From contig LLCB01000465.1 of the NCBI GenBank assembly GCA_001414345.1, forward strand, positions 1 through 32,909: a stretch of DNA of 32,909 nucleotides, read 5' to 3'. The notes under the pieces were generated by a model. That model made no database searches. It had not been told where the DNA came from and worked only from the letters and a program-made list of their open reading frames with translations. The DNA is from Hymenoscyphus infarciens. Lineage: Eukaryota > Ascomycota > Leotiomycetes > Helotiales > Helotiaceae. Shown piece after piece: positions 11,271 through 22,929 of the stretch (position 1 is the stretch's first letter; each line of letters begins with the position of its first letter). The position numbers were made by a program, and so were the translations under genes.

Positions 11271-13250
11271 TATTAATAATTATTAAGGTTTTATTATTAG
11301 CTAATAGTAATTAGATAATATTATTAGCTTCTACTTTTATAAGATATTATAGGTATTATCTATCTATTAGATTAATATATATTTCTTAAAATAGATATAC
11401 TATACTTACTTAAAGACTTAGTTTTAATACTATTAGGTAAGATAGAGAGGTACTATTACTAGAGAAGTTAATTTTAATATTAATAAGTAAGATAGAGAAG
11501 TTAGTATTAGTACTAGTATTAATTTTAATAGTACTATATTAAGAATATCTTAAACTTAAGATTTTACTTAAGTATCTATTATAACTAATACTTAATCTAT
11601 TTAATCTTAAGCTACTTAGAACTTTAGTATAACTACCTTATAAAAGTCTAGTAGTTTATATTTAGCTATATAGAGCTTAATATTAATATTAATAGCCTTA
11701 AGAGAGTTTCTATATAAGATAGTAGTATTACTTAAAGTATTGATTTTAAGTATATAATATTACTATTTAATACCTTATTTCGTTTATATAAACTAATATA
11801 TTTAATTCTAACTTAATACTTAAGTAACTATAAATAAATCTACTTATATATCTAAAACATATTCTAGCTAACCTAGTAAGGATATAGTATTATCTTTACT
11901 ATTCTTAGTATAAGCTTTTCTATAGATTAAGTAGTTTATAGAGCTAACTAGTATATACTACTCTAAAGTATCTTTAATTAATACTTTCTTATATTTATAA
12001 ATAAGAGTAGTATAATAAATGTTATAGAATAAAGCTATTAAATATATACTTAAAACTACTTAGCCTTTCTTACTCTTCTTACCTTTTCTACCTTTTCTAC
12101 CTTTCTTAAGTTTCTTACCTCTCTTCTTAGTATTTAGAGTTAGATCTTAGGTAAGTATAGTTAGTTCTTAGACTAGATCTTAAGTAATAGCTTTTACTTT
12201 CTTAATATTATTATTAAGATAAAGTTAGTATTTAGTAATAAATATAATAGAGAGAAATCTAATAATTCTATCTAGTTAGGGATTTAATATTCGCTTAAGT
12301 AGTAAACTATAGTAATTAAGATACTTATTATTATTATATTTAATAAGGATTAGACTATCTTTATACTTAGTATTCTAAGTAATAGAGGAGTTAGTATTTA
12401 CTTATAAATAAAGACTTAGGAAATTAATAAGAAAGAATTAGACTTATTAGTATTTTACTAATACCTAACTAGCTCTATTTTAGTTACTTCTACTACTTAT
12501 TCTTATTTACTTTATTAACTTTCTCTTTAATAGTTTTTTTAATTTTCTTATTCTTTTTAATAACCTTTTTAAGCTTAATCCTCTTAAAGTTTTTAAGATT
12601 AATAAAGTCTTTATCTTATCTATAAAAAGCCTTAAATAGATTTAGATCTATTCTAATATATTTCTAGATTCTATTTAGTTTATTTATATTAAATAGTTCT
12701 TACTCTTTATTAATAACTTATACTATTTAATATTCCTAAGTAGCTAATTAAGTAATTATAGATAATTTAACTTCTATTACTTAAATATTTATAAAGATAT
12801 TATTACTAAGGGTAATATATATTACTTTATCTATTTAGAGGCTAGTATAGTATATTATATTAGTAAAGTACTTATATACTTTTATTATAAGTAACTTACT
12901 AACTATAAATTAACTAATAAATAAATTCCTATTAGCCTAGTTACTAATTCTATATTCTACTAAGACTAGTACTACTTCTTAATATATATACTTTAAATAT
13001 ATTATACTCTTTTATTATAGATTATTCTTAACTAATAATAGAGTTAGAGTAGGCTTAGAGTTTCTTAGATATAGCTTTTTATTAACCTATATAATCTCTA
13101 AAACCGATAAACTAGTTTCTAAATTTAGTTAAAGAAATAATTATACTTTATCTTTAAAACTTTTATAAGCTTTAATAGCTAGAGATATATCTATAACTAG
13201 AATAAAGTAGTAAGAGGATATATTAGTATTAGAAGTCTTAGATAATATAA
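11270..13250 (-). pseudogene. Unrecognised relic gene with Lys-Gly basic tract
   Basis: Two adjoining frames on the minus strand, offset by one base near 12,480, together give about 650 codons. The upstream part (13,250-12,480) is helical-looking and ends in a Lys-rich stretch (12,590-12,480) containing KKVIKKNKKIKK. The downstream part (12,430-11,270) contains a second basic tract at 12,120-12,065 reading GKKLKKGRKGRKGKKSKK, like a nuclear localisation signal. After it comes a mostly hydrophobic and polar region. The one-base offset could be an intron boundary, an indel or my misreading. The 5' end overlaps the start of the opposite-strand relic at 13,010, so one of the two starts is probably placed too far out. 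No family was recognised. Confidence 0.45.
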
Positions 13251-14570
13251 TACTTAATATATAGGAAGTAGTAACTAAATTAGTATATAGTTATAACTTA
13301 ATATCTTTTTATATTTAAAGATATTAAAGTTAGAATCTAGAATTAAATTTAAAGAGGTATTACTAATTAAATAGTTACTTAGCTAGCTAGTATTTAATAT
13401 TAAGAGGAATCTATAAAACCTTATATATAAAGAAAGTATTAAGAGGATAGATAAGTAGCTTAATTAAAGGAACTACTAAAGTAAAATCCTAAGAATTATT
13501 AAAGAAATAATTAAAAGAGTAATTAGATAATCTATTAAAAGACTAGTCTAAAAAATCTAAGAATAAGAATAGAGGTAGAGGTAGTAATAGTAAAGGTAAG
13601 AGATGTATAAAGTACTATTTAAAAGCTAATAAAGAGGTGTTAACTTTTAAGTACTAATATAATTTTAAGTTAAAAGATATACTATTACTTAAAAGTAGAT
13701 TATATTCTAGAGATATAGACTTAGGTAATTTAATAGAGTATTTAAGTTTTAAACTAGTAGCTAGATATAATTTAGTTAGTAATATAAAGGTAGGAGACTT
13801 AGAAGAAGAGTAGGTAAAAGAAGAAGGTTTATTAGAGTTAATAACTAAGAGTCTTAAAGTATAAGAGAGCTAGATCTTCGATAATAGAAGGCGTAACGTA
13901 GATTAAAAAGTTAAGAGTAGTAGTTCTAAAGATTAGGTTAAAGGTTATATAACTAGGTAGTAGTTAGTAATTATTTAATTAGTCCTTTTTAAAACTTACT
14001 ATTAGTATATTATAGTAAATCTTTTATAGGTTAAGACTTAGAATAAGTAGTATTATAACTAATAGATTAAGACTTAATATAGCCTATTATTTTAATATAG
14101 TTATTAGGATATTTAAAGAAGTTTATCTCTTTAACGAATTTATATTTTATAAAGCTTATATATTTAATAGGAGGAGGAGACTCTAAGAAGCCTATATAGT
14201 CGATAGAAGGAGGAGACTCTAGAGAGCTTATATAGTTAATAAGAGGAGACTTTATAGAGTCTATCTCTTTAACGAATTTATACTCTATAAAGCTTATATA
14301 TTTAATAAGAGAAGGAGACTCTAGAAAGCTTATATAGTTAATAGAAAGAGACTTTATAGAGCTTATAAAGTTAATAGTAGATAGAGACTTAGTTTATTTA
14401 ATAGTAGATAAGGTATTAATAAGATATTACCACTTTAATAAGCTAGTCTTTTTAAGAATAGCTAAAAGTCTTTTATTTAAGAATAGAAAGCTCGTTTTTT
14501 TATTATATTAATAATAAATAATACTCTTTAATATATTACTTATTTTTAAAAGATAATTAGTAAAAGATAA
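13010..14570 (+). pseudogene. Unrecognised relic gene with Gln-rich coiled-coil repeats
   Basis: A frame of about 520 codons (codon start 13,571) runs with only Gln- or Trp-compatible stops. The N-terminal half (13,020-13,450) looks helical. A basic Gly/Arg/Ser/Lys linker follows at 13,560-13,600, then a possible cysteine-bearing segment starting RCIKYY. An acidic stretch GDLEEE lies near 13,800. The C-terminal part (14,100-14,400) is a set of imperfect repeats of the form QQEEETLxSL, clearly a former Gln/Glu coiled coil, and matches the DNA repeats annotated there. It converges with the minus-strand relic that follows. No family was recognised. The start overlaps an opposite-strand frame and is uncertain. 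Confidence 0.55.
14120..14390 (+). repeat. Imperfect tandem repeats coding for a coiled coil
   Basis: Repeated blocks of about 33-50 bp contain GGAGGAGACTCTA followed by AAGCCTATATAGT or close variants. A longer block with ATCTCTTTAACGAATTTATA occurs twice, at about 14,125 and 14,259. In the frame of the surrounding relic gene they encode heptad-like EETLxSL units. The repeats therefore look like protein repeats rather than independent satellite DNA. Confidence 0.8.
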
Positions 14571-14589
14571 AAGGTTAAGAGGTTAAGAG

Positions 14590-15170
14590 GTTATTTATAA
14601 GCTAGTTACTAGAAGTTAATATATACTTATACTTAATAAATTAGAGTTATTTAAGATTTATATTAAATAAACTATTCTTATATAAGTAGAGTAGTATAAG
14701 GTTTAAATACTATAATAGCTATAGCTCTTAGTAGCTTATATATAGAACCTAGGTAGTTATTTACTAAACCTCTTACTAATTTACTCTACGTCTAGTAAAA
14801 CATTATATAGCTTTTTATAACTACTAGGTAGGTTCTCTATAGTTAGCTTCTTATTTAGATAAAGTCTTTTATATTATAGTTATAAATTCTCTTTCTTTAA
14901 TATAAAAAAGGCTAAAACTATTTATTAAAGATAGAGCTATAGTAGATCTTAAAGTAGAATCTTAACTTCTATAGTAGTACTACTTAAAGTTATAACTAGA
15001 AGTACTATTATTATTCTTCTACTTTTAATATATCTTATACTTATTCCTATTTAAGTTTTAAGTAATATATCTAAGCTATCTCCTACTTATTTACTTAGAA
15101 GCTTAAAAGTTTAACATTTATAGTAGTACTATTTAAAAGAATATTCTTTATCTTATTAAAATAATTAGAT
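14590..15170. other. Ambiguous interval, possible gene tail, array-core copies
   Basis: Both a minus-strand frame (extension of the split relic gene) and a plus-strand frame can be read here with similar stop density, so neither can be called. Solo copies of the array core lie at 14,971-14,990 (ATAGTAGTACTACTTAAAGT) and 15,121-15,140 (TAGTAGTACTATTTAAAAGA), both in the right-array orientation. Confidence 0.4.
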
Positions 15171-16120
15171 TTTACCTTATTCTCTTTTTAGCTTATAACT
15201 TTTATAATAAAATTAAAGTATATACTTTTAATAAGTATAGTTACTACTATACTTCTAATTATATAGTTTTATTTATTACTATTATTTTTAGTAAAGAAAC
15301 GCCTTTATTATAAAATTTTATAAAAAGATAGATAATTTTTATAATAGTACTACTTAAAAATTACTTTTTAATACTTTAAAGTAAAAACTTCTATAATAGT
15401 ACTATAGAAAATATAATAATAAGTAGAGAGTATAGAATAGTTTTATTATACTTAGAATTAGAGAGTTATTATTAGTCTTAATTTATATATATACTACTTT
15501 CTAGAGTATATAATCTTATTATCTTATAATAACTAGAATACCTTAATACTCTTTATTAAACTTAAATACTAGTATTAATTATTTAGTATTTTATAAACGT
15601 TAGAAAGCCTTAGATTATCTTCTCTAAGCTAAGAAAATTTATAACTAAAAAGAATTAAAAGTTTTATATCTTACTAGAGTTAATACTATAGAAATAAATA
15701 ATTAAAGTAATTAGTAAGTAATTATATATACTAGTTAACTTCTTCTTATTATAAACTAAGGAATACTTAACCTAGTAATTTATATATTAATTATAATAGT
15801 AATATAAAGTATTTTATATAATATTTAAGTAAAGACTAAGAGAGGGTTAACTATTACTAACTTATTAATTAAGATACTATAAGAAAGAGAAGAATAACTA
15901 AGTTATATAACAACGGCTTTAGTTTATTAGCAACTTTACTTAGCTCTATTAATATAGTAGGAATATAGTAGCTAGAGTAGTAGCTTATAGCTTATTAGTA
16001 GCTTAGTAATATTTAAATTCTATTCTCTAAATAGCTAGTTAGGCTTTATTTTTATAAGATATTTTATAAGATATAATTATAATAATTAAATATTTAGTAG
16101 AAACTATAATATCTTTTTAT
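15170..16120 (-). pseudogene. 3' part of a minus-strand relic gene split by a LINE
   Basis: If the LINE and one copy of its target duplication are removed, the minus-strand frame from 21,310-22,870 continues here without a shift. It runs at least to about 15,170 with only TAA and TAG stops of the Gln/Trp type. The same frame can be followed to about 14,590, but Gln-type stops become denser and copies of the terminal-array core appear at 14,971, 15,121 and 15,341. The true end may therefore lie near 15,170-15,400. The translated part is rich in Gln, Ser, Asn and Lys, with no recognised motif. Confidence 0.5.
16106..16120. repeat. LINE target-site duplication, left copy
   Basis: ATAATATCTTTTTAT here is identical to 21,305-21,319 beyond the LINE tail. 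The right copy merges with the (TAA)n tail, so the certain duplication is ATCTTTTTAT (10 bp). The perfect match runs to 15 bp. Confidence 0.85.
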
Positions 16121-16249
16121 AAAAACTTTTTCAGAATTAACAAAGTAACCTTAAAAGCCTCGAAATACGTTTAGACAATTATTAGACGGTCTAGAAAGAG
16201 ACTAAAGCACTCTATAATTATACTAAATAATTATAGTAGTAGTAGTAGT

Positions 16250-17760
16250 AGGAAAAAGAGAGGCTTATAAAGAGCTCTTATTCCTCTCTCTAGAGTACTA
16301 GTAACTAACGAAGATAGTATAATAAACTAAGGAGAGTAGAGTATAAGAGAATAGAAGGGAGTATTAGACTACGTAGATATAATAGAGAAGGGCTTAATCT
16401 AAATAATACTTGACTTAGTAATAAAGAAGAGAGGTATTAAAGTAATTATTAAAGTAGTAGGAAAAGTGCTTAAGTATAAGAGAACTAGGAAGAGAGGGGA
16501 TAATATAATTATATATAGAATTCTAAGAGAGAAGCTTACTATTATAGTTAAGAGAATAGGAGGAATAAAGGAGCGTAGCCTAACGTAGATAAAGAGAGCT
16601 AGAACTAGAGAACTATAGAGAGAGGTAGTAACTATACTATAAAAGGAATACGTAATACTAGCTAAATATATAAAGGAGATTATAGTCTAAGTAATAGGGA
16701 TAGATAAAGAGAAGGATAAGCTATTACTAAAGGAGGTAATTAGAGCTATAAATATAGGCGGATATAGAGTAGAAGTAATAGTAGCTTAAAAGCTCTAAAG
16801 TAAGGATATTATAATAAGGTTTAAGGAAAAGAAGTAGATAAGATATATATAAGATAATAGCTAGGTAAAGAAGGTATTTAGATAAGGAACAGTAGTAGTA
16901 GTAAGAACGCTAGTAGTACTTATAAAAAGAGCTCTAGTAAATATACTTAAGAACGAGATAGAGAGTATACTATAAAGTATCTCTTAAGCCTCTAGTATAA
17001 GGATACTAAAGATTATATAATAAGGAAATAGATATAAAGAGTATTAAGAATAAAAGGAACTAGCTTAAAAGAACTATATTCTTAAAGTAGTAATAATAGA
17101 GAAAGTAAGGAGGCTATATATAAGAGGAATACTATAAGAGGTATAATACTTCTTATATAAAAGATATACCTTAAAGGTAGTAGTATAGAGGTACTATAAG
17201 TACTAAAAGTAGAGGTATATAGTATACTTTTATAAATAAGATAAGAGGTATACCTAGTATATATATAAGAGGTATAAAGAGGGTAAGGAAGAGTACTCTA
17301 GTAAGAAGGACTCGAAAGAATACCTAGTAAAGTATAAGAATTATAGAAGAGGACACCTAGTATTTATAAAGAAGTGTTATATAAGGGAGTAATACTATAG
17401 GTAGGTAAGAGAACGATATCTTAATAGGATAACTATATTTATAAACCTATAAAGACTCTTAAAGAAGAGTAAGGTAGAGATATCTTACTTGTTTACCTTT
17501 AGTTAGAAAGAGAGCTTATAAAGCTTAAAGAAGAGGTAGAGATAGAGATCTATATTAAGAAGGCTAATAAATATAAATAAAGTAGGATATATAAATAGTA
17601 GTAACTTAACCTAGTTTTTAAGAAGGCTAAGAAGCTCTCTTAGTATAATAAGAGATCTAAATAAGGAAGAAATAGAAGTAACTTAAACTCTACCTATAGG
17701 ACTACTATAAGTATAATAGTATTATACTAGAATATAAGAAAGATACTAGAAGTCTTTAAT
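16250..17760 (+). pseudogene. LINE ORF1, gag-like protein with CCHC zinc knuckles
   Basis: A frame with codon start 16,256 encodes a Lys-, Glu- and Arg-rich nucleic-acid-binding protein of about 480 residues. Near its C-terminal third (17,200-17,395) there are two or three zinc-knuckle relics. The clearest reads KYKNYRRGHLVFIKKC (17,329-17,376). There the GH pair and the last Cys survive, while the first two Cys have become Tyr by TG to TA change. In-frame TAA and TAG codons fit former Gln. By family knowledge such proteins bind the LINE RNA. The frame is offset by one register from ORF2, as expected for two separate ORFs. The end is uncertain because the original stop cannot be told apart from RIP stops. 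Confidence 0.85.
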
Positions 17761-20700
17761 ATAGCTCTAAATTATAAGAAGGAATATAATATATTAGTAA
17801 TCTAAGAACTAGTATAGAATAGTATAAGAGACTCTCTTAACTACTTCTTAAGCTTAAGATATAATATAATCTAGTTAAATAAGATAGTAGTACTTTTTAT
17901 ATATAAAAGATACTTAAAAGTAAGCTAGATATATATTATAGGTGAGAACTAGGTAAGTATAATAATAGAGGAGAGAGTAGATAAGATAATAGTCTACTTA
18001 GTCTATAACCTATAAATAAGGTAGATACTAATTAAGAATATACTTTAGTAAGTAAGACTAAGAAGAGTACTTATAATAGGTAATCTAAATACTTACTACC
18101 TCTTATAGAATATATATAAGAGATATAATAGGAACGTAGACCTTATTCTTAAACTCGCTATACTATAAGTACTAAAGAGAGACATACTCTATAGTAAAAC
18201 TATATAGAGAAAGGAGGGCTCTTATAATTCTATAATTAACCTTACCTTTTCTACTAAGAACGTAGTAACCTAGTAAAGGTCTTTAGACCTACTAGAATTA
18301 GACTATATAGCTTAACTCCTTATAATAAAAGTAAGAAGAGAGAGAAAGGTACTATAAGCGCTTAGATTTAGCTAGAGACTAATAGATAAGATCTTAGTTA
18401 AAGTAGAAGCCTCTTACTTAGAAATACTTATAATCTAAAATATATAAGAACTTAAGAGAGTAGTATAAAGACTTATAAAGAACCTTTAAAAAATAGTAAA
18501 AGCCTTAATACTACTCTAGAAGCTAGATAGAGAGAGAGTATAGCTCTAGTAGAATATAGAGGTTAAAAAAGCGTTAAAGAAGGCGAGGAGATATAAAAGG
18601 ACTTAGAAGGAGTACTAAATAAAGAGCTTAAGATAGTAGCTTAATAATGCTTTTTAAGAACTTTAAATAGTTAATAAAAAGACGAAGATAAAGAGCTAGA
18701 GAGAGGTACTAGTAGAGGTAATAAAGAATAAAAGGAAACTCTAGATACTTAAGAAGTAGATACGCTTTAAAGGATATATAAGACTAGAAGTACTAGTACT
18801 ATTAATACTTATATTACTTAATAAAATAAAAGGTAAGACTTATTAAAAGAAGGCCTATATTCTTATAGAAAAGTTCTTCTTAAAGTTAATAGCTAACTAC
18901 TTAAGCGTTCCTAATAAGGACTAGAATACTAAGAGCTTCTCTAGAAAGTACTTAGTAAGCTAACGTATAACTAAGAAGTATATTAAGACAGCTATAAGAT
19001 TAGTATTATAGAAAGTATTAGGATTTAATATACTAGTAAATAGCTTCTTAAAAGCTTATAATAAACTGCTTTATAAAGTACTTACTATAATAGTAGAAGC
19101 GAGCTTCTACTTATAGTACTTCTTATTCTACTTCTACTATATAAAGGTAGTAGTACTAAGAAAACTAGGTAAAATAACTAAGGAGTAGAGTAAGGTAGAG
19201 GCCTACTAGCTAATAGTACTACTCTTAACTATAGATAAGATTCTTAAAAAAGTAATAGTATAAAGGCTTATATAGCTTATAGAGAAAATAGTAATACTAC
19301 TAGAGCTATAAATAGATAACTAGAAGTACTAAAATATAGAGCTAGTAATTAGAATAGTAATAGAGGGTATATATATAGTATAGGAAAATAAGAGCTACGT
19401 GTCCCTAGCCTAACTAGATATAGTAGGAGCTTTTAACTAAGTAGACTATATATAGCTACTTTATATATTAAGAGAGAAGAAGGTTCTATAGTAGATAGTA
19501 ATATAGATAAGGAGCTTCCTCTCTAGATAAAGAGCTATACTATTCTTTAATAGATAATTAGTAGATAAAAGAGACCTTAAATAAGGTATCTTATAAAGAT
19601 TAGTACTATTACTAATACTATTTATCCTCTTTACTTTAATACTATATAAGGACTTAGTAAGAATTAATAAGCTTATTATAATAGGCTTTATAGATAATAC
19701 AAATCTACTTATAATATTAAAAAGTATAGTAGTAAATTATAGAATACTTAAGATAGTATAAAGAGTATATAATAAGTAAGTAAATAAGTAAGGGATAGCT
19801 TTTAGCTTAGAGAAGATAGTGCTTATATACTTTATAAGAATAAGAGTACTATAGAAGAAGATAGTCTAGTTTAAGGAGATAAGGCTTATACTAGTTAAAT
19901 ATATAAGGTTCTTAGGAGTAGAGCTTAATAAGAAACTAAACTAGAAGGTATACTAAGAAAGAGTCTAGAAGAAGCTTATAATATAGACCTTTATACTTAT
20001 AAGGCTTACTATAAAAACGTAGAGAGTAAACTACTACTAAGTAAGGTAGATATATATAGTAGTAATAAAGAGTATAATAGTATATAAGGCGTTAGTATAG
20101 TACTATACTATACTAAAAGAAGGGAATATAAAGAGAATAGTAAGAAGCTTCTCTATATAATAATTAAGATACTTATAAGTAGTAATAGAAGTATATAAAG
20201 CTACCCTAGTTTAGAACCTAGAAGTTAAAGTAGACTATATACTAATTAACCTATATCTTAACCTATAAGTAGCTACTTTTAAGAGAAAGTTCTAAAGGTC
20301 TAAGTTAGAAGAACTAATCTAAAACACCTATAGATATATAGTAATATAACTAAAGAGGAGAAAGAGAGGTAGACTAATAAAGGTAAAGAAGGTAATACTA
20401 TACTTATAGAAAGTAAGATAGAAGTAGGAAGAGGAGTAAGGAGTAAGAAGAGTAGAATTCAAGTATAACGCTATACTTATAGAATAGAAGAACTACCTAG
20501 AGACTTAAAAGAGAAGAACTTAAGAGAGGAACCCGACGTAATATATAAAAGCGTTAGATAAAGTAGACCTAGATAAGTAGAAGCTATAAAAGGTCTATAA
20601 AGGGCTTACTAAGATAAAGAGCTTACTACTTGTCTAAGTATAAATAAGAGTAATAGAACTAAATACCTTCCTTTTTATAAGAAGGGTACTAAACTAGGTT

Positions 20701-21020
20701 ATACTATAGTATATTTATATAGGTAGTAGAGAGATAGTAGAACACTTAGTCCTATTTTACTAAGACATTTTATAAGAAAGAGATACGCTTATAAAAGCTT
20801 TAGAGAAAAGGATTAAGAATCTATAAGAGCTAAGAAGAGTACTAGTAGATAAGAAACTAGTACTAAGAGTAACTACTTAGCTATTTAGGCTAAGAAGACT
20901 CTAAGAGTATAAGCTAGTACTAGAATTACTTAAAGAGAGAGAAGAGAGTAAGGAAGAAGCAAAAGAAAAGGAGGAATAGGAGGAGAAAGCTAAGGTATAC
21001 TAAAAGGTAAGACCTTAGCT
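17710..21020 (+). pseudogene. LINE ORF2, AP-like endonuclease plus reverse transcriptase
   Basis: All landmarks fall in one frame (codon start 18,076). The endonuclease domain begins with NIRK and IQE motifs at 17,730-17,815 and has the GDxNxHH motif at 18,079-18,110, now GNLNTYY. The reverse transcriptase shows QLDIVGAFNQVDY at about 19,410-19,450, GILQ near 19,578 and the catalytic box as FIDNTNLL at 19,687-19,710, where the family has F-x-D-D. A C-terminal zinc-binding relic follows at 20,707-20,766 with CxC changed to YxY but VEH kept. The spacing between RT and this motif matches fungal LINEs without RNase H, and I saw no RNase H motifs. The start near 17,710 is a guess, since the ATG is probably now ATA. 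The end could be about 21,150. Confidence 0.88.
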
Positions 21021-21287
21021 CTAATAATTCTAAAAGTAAATATACCTCTTATACTACTAATATATACCTTAGTAGGTTAAATATACTAACCTACTATACC
21101 CCTCTACTATATTACTAAGTTAGAGAGATAAGCTTCGAATAGATAGTAGTAGGAACCGAAGAAAAGGAGAATTATACTTATAAGGAAGCTTAAGAGGTAA
21201 AGAAGAACAAGCTAAAAGGCTATATAAACTAGAACAGAAGATATACTACTTACTCTTAGAGCTCGGCCTATAGCCTACGTAGCGTAA

Positions 21288-21319
21288 GAATAATAATAAT
21301 AATAATAATATCTTTTTAT
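21288..21319 (+). repeat. LINE (TAA)n tail and right target-site duplication
   Basis: About seven AAT/TAA triplets (21,288-21,309) form the 3' tail typical of many fungal LINEs. They run directly into ATCTTTTTAT (21,310-21,319), the right copy of the target duplication. Confidence 0.9.
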
Positions 21320-22870
21320 CTATTCTAACTACTAGTTTTATATAAGAATTAGACTTATTAATAAAATAAAATTTATAATTATCTAATCCTACCTAGGTAG
21401 TTTAAATAAGTTAAATTAAAAATTATACTATTAATTTAGTCTAAAAATCGTAATAGTATATACTTTAAGTTTTTTATTTCTAAGAGATTTATATTCTTAT
21501 TCTAAATATAAAACTATTCTTTAGAAATATATTATAAAAGAGTCTTAAAATAGCTTATTATAAATCTACTACTAGATATACTTATCTATAGTATTTCTTA
21601 AATTATATTTATCTTATACTATTTCCTATAATAACTCTTTACTATAGACTAGCTTAATTCTCTTTTTTATAAAATCTCTCCTCTAGTCTTTTTTATTTAG
21701 TATTCTTATTTTTATTTTAGTACTACTCTTATACCTACTAACCGTCTTATAGCTTATAAATAGACGAGCTATTATCTTAGCACGTCTAGCTAAAATACTA
21801 TTCGCTTTAGAAGGTTTATAATAAAAAGAGTTTTCTAGGTATATAGATAATATAATATTACCTAGATAAGGTTATATTCTATACTATTTAAGAGTAGTAT
21901 TATAAACTCCTTCTTTCCTAGACTTAAATAATAGGATTAGTAAGTTAGACGTCTTTACTTATATATTAAAGGTATAAAACCTAAGTTTCTTCTACTTATA
22001 GAGATTAAGAAATGTTATTCTATTCTCTATATCTCTAGATATTAATATACTAGATATATTAGTATTATCTCTATCTATAATTATAAATACTATATTATAT
22101 TTAAGATAGCTTAGTTTCTCTACCTAGTTAACTATAAGTATAGGTATGTTTTAACTTAATAAGAGAAACGTATAATATTATAGTACTTAGACTTTACTTT
22201 TATAATAACTTTATTTTATCTTAAAAACTCCCTCTCTTATTAGAGTAATACTTTCTTTATATATTCTAATATATTATTATCTTTAGAATATAATAGTAGG
22301 TTATAGAATATCTTTAACTAAGCTTTACCCTTCTTTAATACTCGATTTTTTAACTCCTCCTTTTCTTTCTTATTTAACTAGTAGTAATAATAAGTAAGCT
22401 ATCTAATACCTTATCTCTTAGACTTCTTATTATCTAGATCTTTAAATTAATTTTCTACTCCTTTATATATCTCTAGGATATTAGTAGTATTCTTAGTCTA
22501 GAATAAGCCCTACTCTAATAGACTTCGATTTCTTAATACCTAGTATACTAATATCTCTCTTTATACTTCTCTAAAAAGATTATCTATCTTAATACTCTCT
22601 TTAAGTATATCTCTTATATTAAAAGTACTATATTCTTCTTAAATTACTTCTAGCTTTTAATTTAGTTTATTTATAACTATTTTAATATACTACTTAATAT
22701 CTTCTAAAAGACTATTCTAATAAGTTTCTATATCTTCTTAAGAGTTATATTAATAGTCTTATTAATAAGCACTATTTATTAAATTATTCTAAACTACTAG
22801 AGTTATTATACTAAAATTTATTAAGATTATACTAGTAGTACCTATATAGCTTATAGTTATTACTATCGCT
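21310..22870 (-). pseudogene. 5' part of a minus-strand relic gene split by a LINE
   Basis: A frame of about 510 codons reads from near 22,870 down to the LINE insertion. A likely start is the ATA at about 22,860 (former ATG). In-frame stops are TAA/TAG only. The N-terminal 100 residues are acidic and polar with QEDIETYQ. A Lys/Glu-rich, probably coiled-coil segment with NKKEKEELKNR follows at about 22,340-22,370. Further on are Arg- and Leu-rich helical regions. Joined to 15,170-16,120 the product would be at least about 820 residues, or near 1,000 if the frame continues to 14,590. It starts divergently from the plus-strand frame at 22,930. I do not recognise the family. The coiled-coil, polar character would fit a structural or DNA-binding cargo protein, but that is only a guess. 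Confidence 0.6.
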
Positions 22871-22929
22871 TATAAATAGTAGAGAATAAGAGTTAGAAGT
22901 AAGTTAGAAGAATATGTTTTAGAGAAATA

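Larger units (their letters stand above)
16121..21309 (+). mobile_element. Full-length LINE retrotransposon (Tad1-like), RIP-mutated
   Basis: This 5.2-kb non-LTR retrotransposon has a 5' untranslated region with a (TAG)n run at 16,235-16,250. It has a gag-like ORF1 with zinc knuckles, an ORF2 with endonuclease and reverse transcriptase, and a (TAA)n tail at about 21,288-21,309. It is bounded by a direct repeat of 10-15 bp and interrupts a minus-strand relic gene exactly at that duplication. The order ORF1 zinc knuckle, endonuclease, RT, C-terminal CCHC fits fungal LINEs of the Tad1 group. The clade assignment is inference from layout. Both ORFs carry many TAA/TAG codons at Gln and Trp positions, so it is dead. 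It is slightly less depleted of CA than its surroundings, especially in the first 100 bp. Confidence 0.92.

Noticed and set aside
14140..15180. Long plus-strand ORF continuing past the coiled-coil gene in another register
   Set aside because: The frame used by the upstream relic gives regular EETLxSL repeats, a better protein pattern. The alternative register is probably a shadow, and beyond 14,570 neither strand is convincing.
19750..20700. RNase H domain in LINE ORF2
   Set aside because: The segment after RT leads directly into the GLTK...VEH zinc-binding tail, and no D-E-D-D pattern of RNase H could be read.
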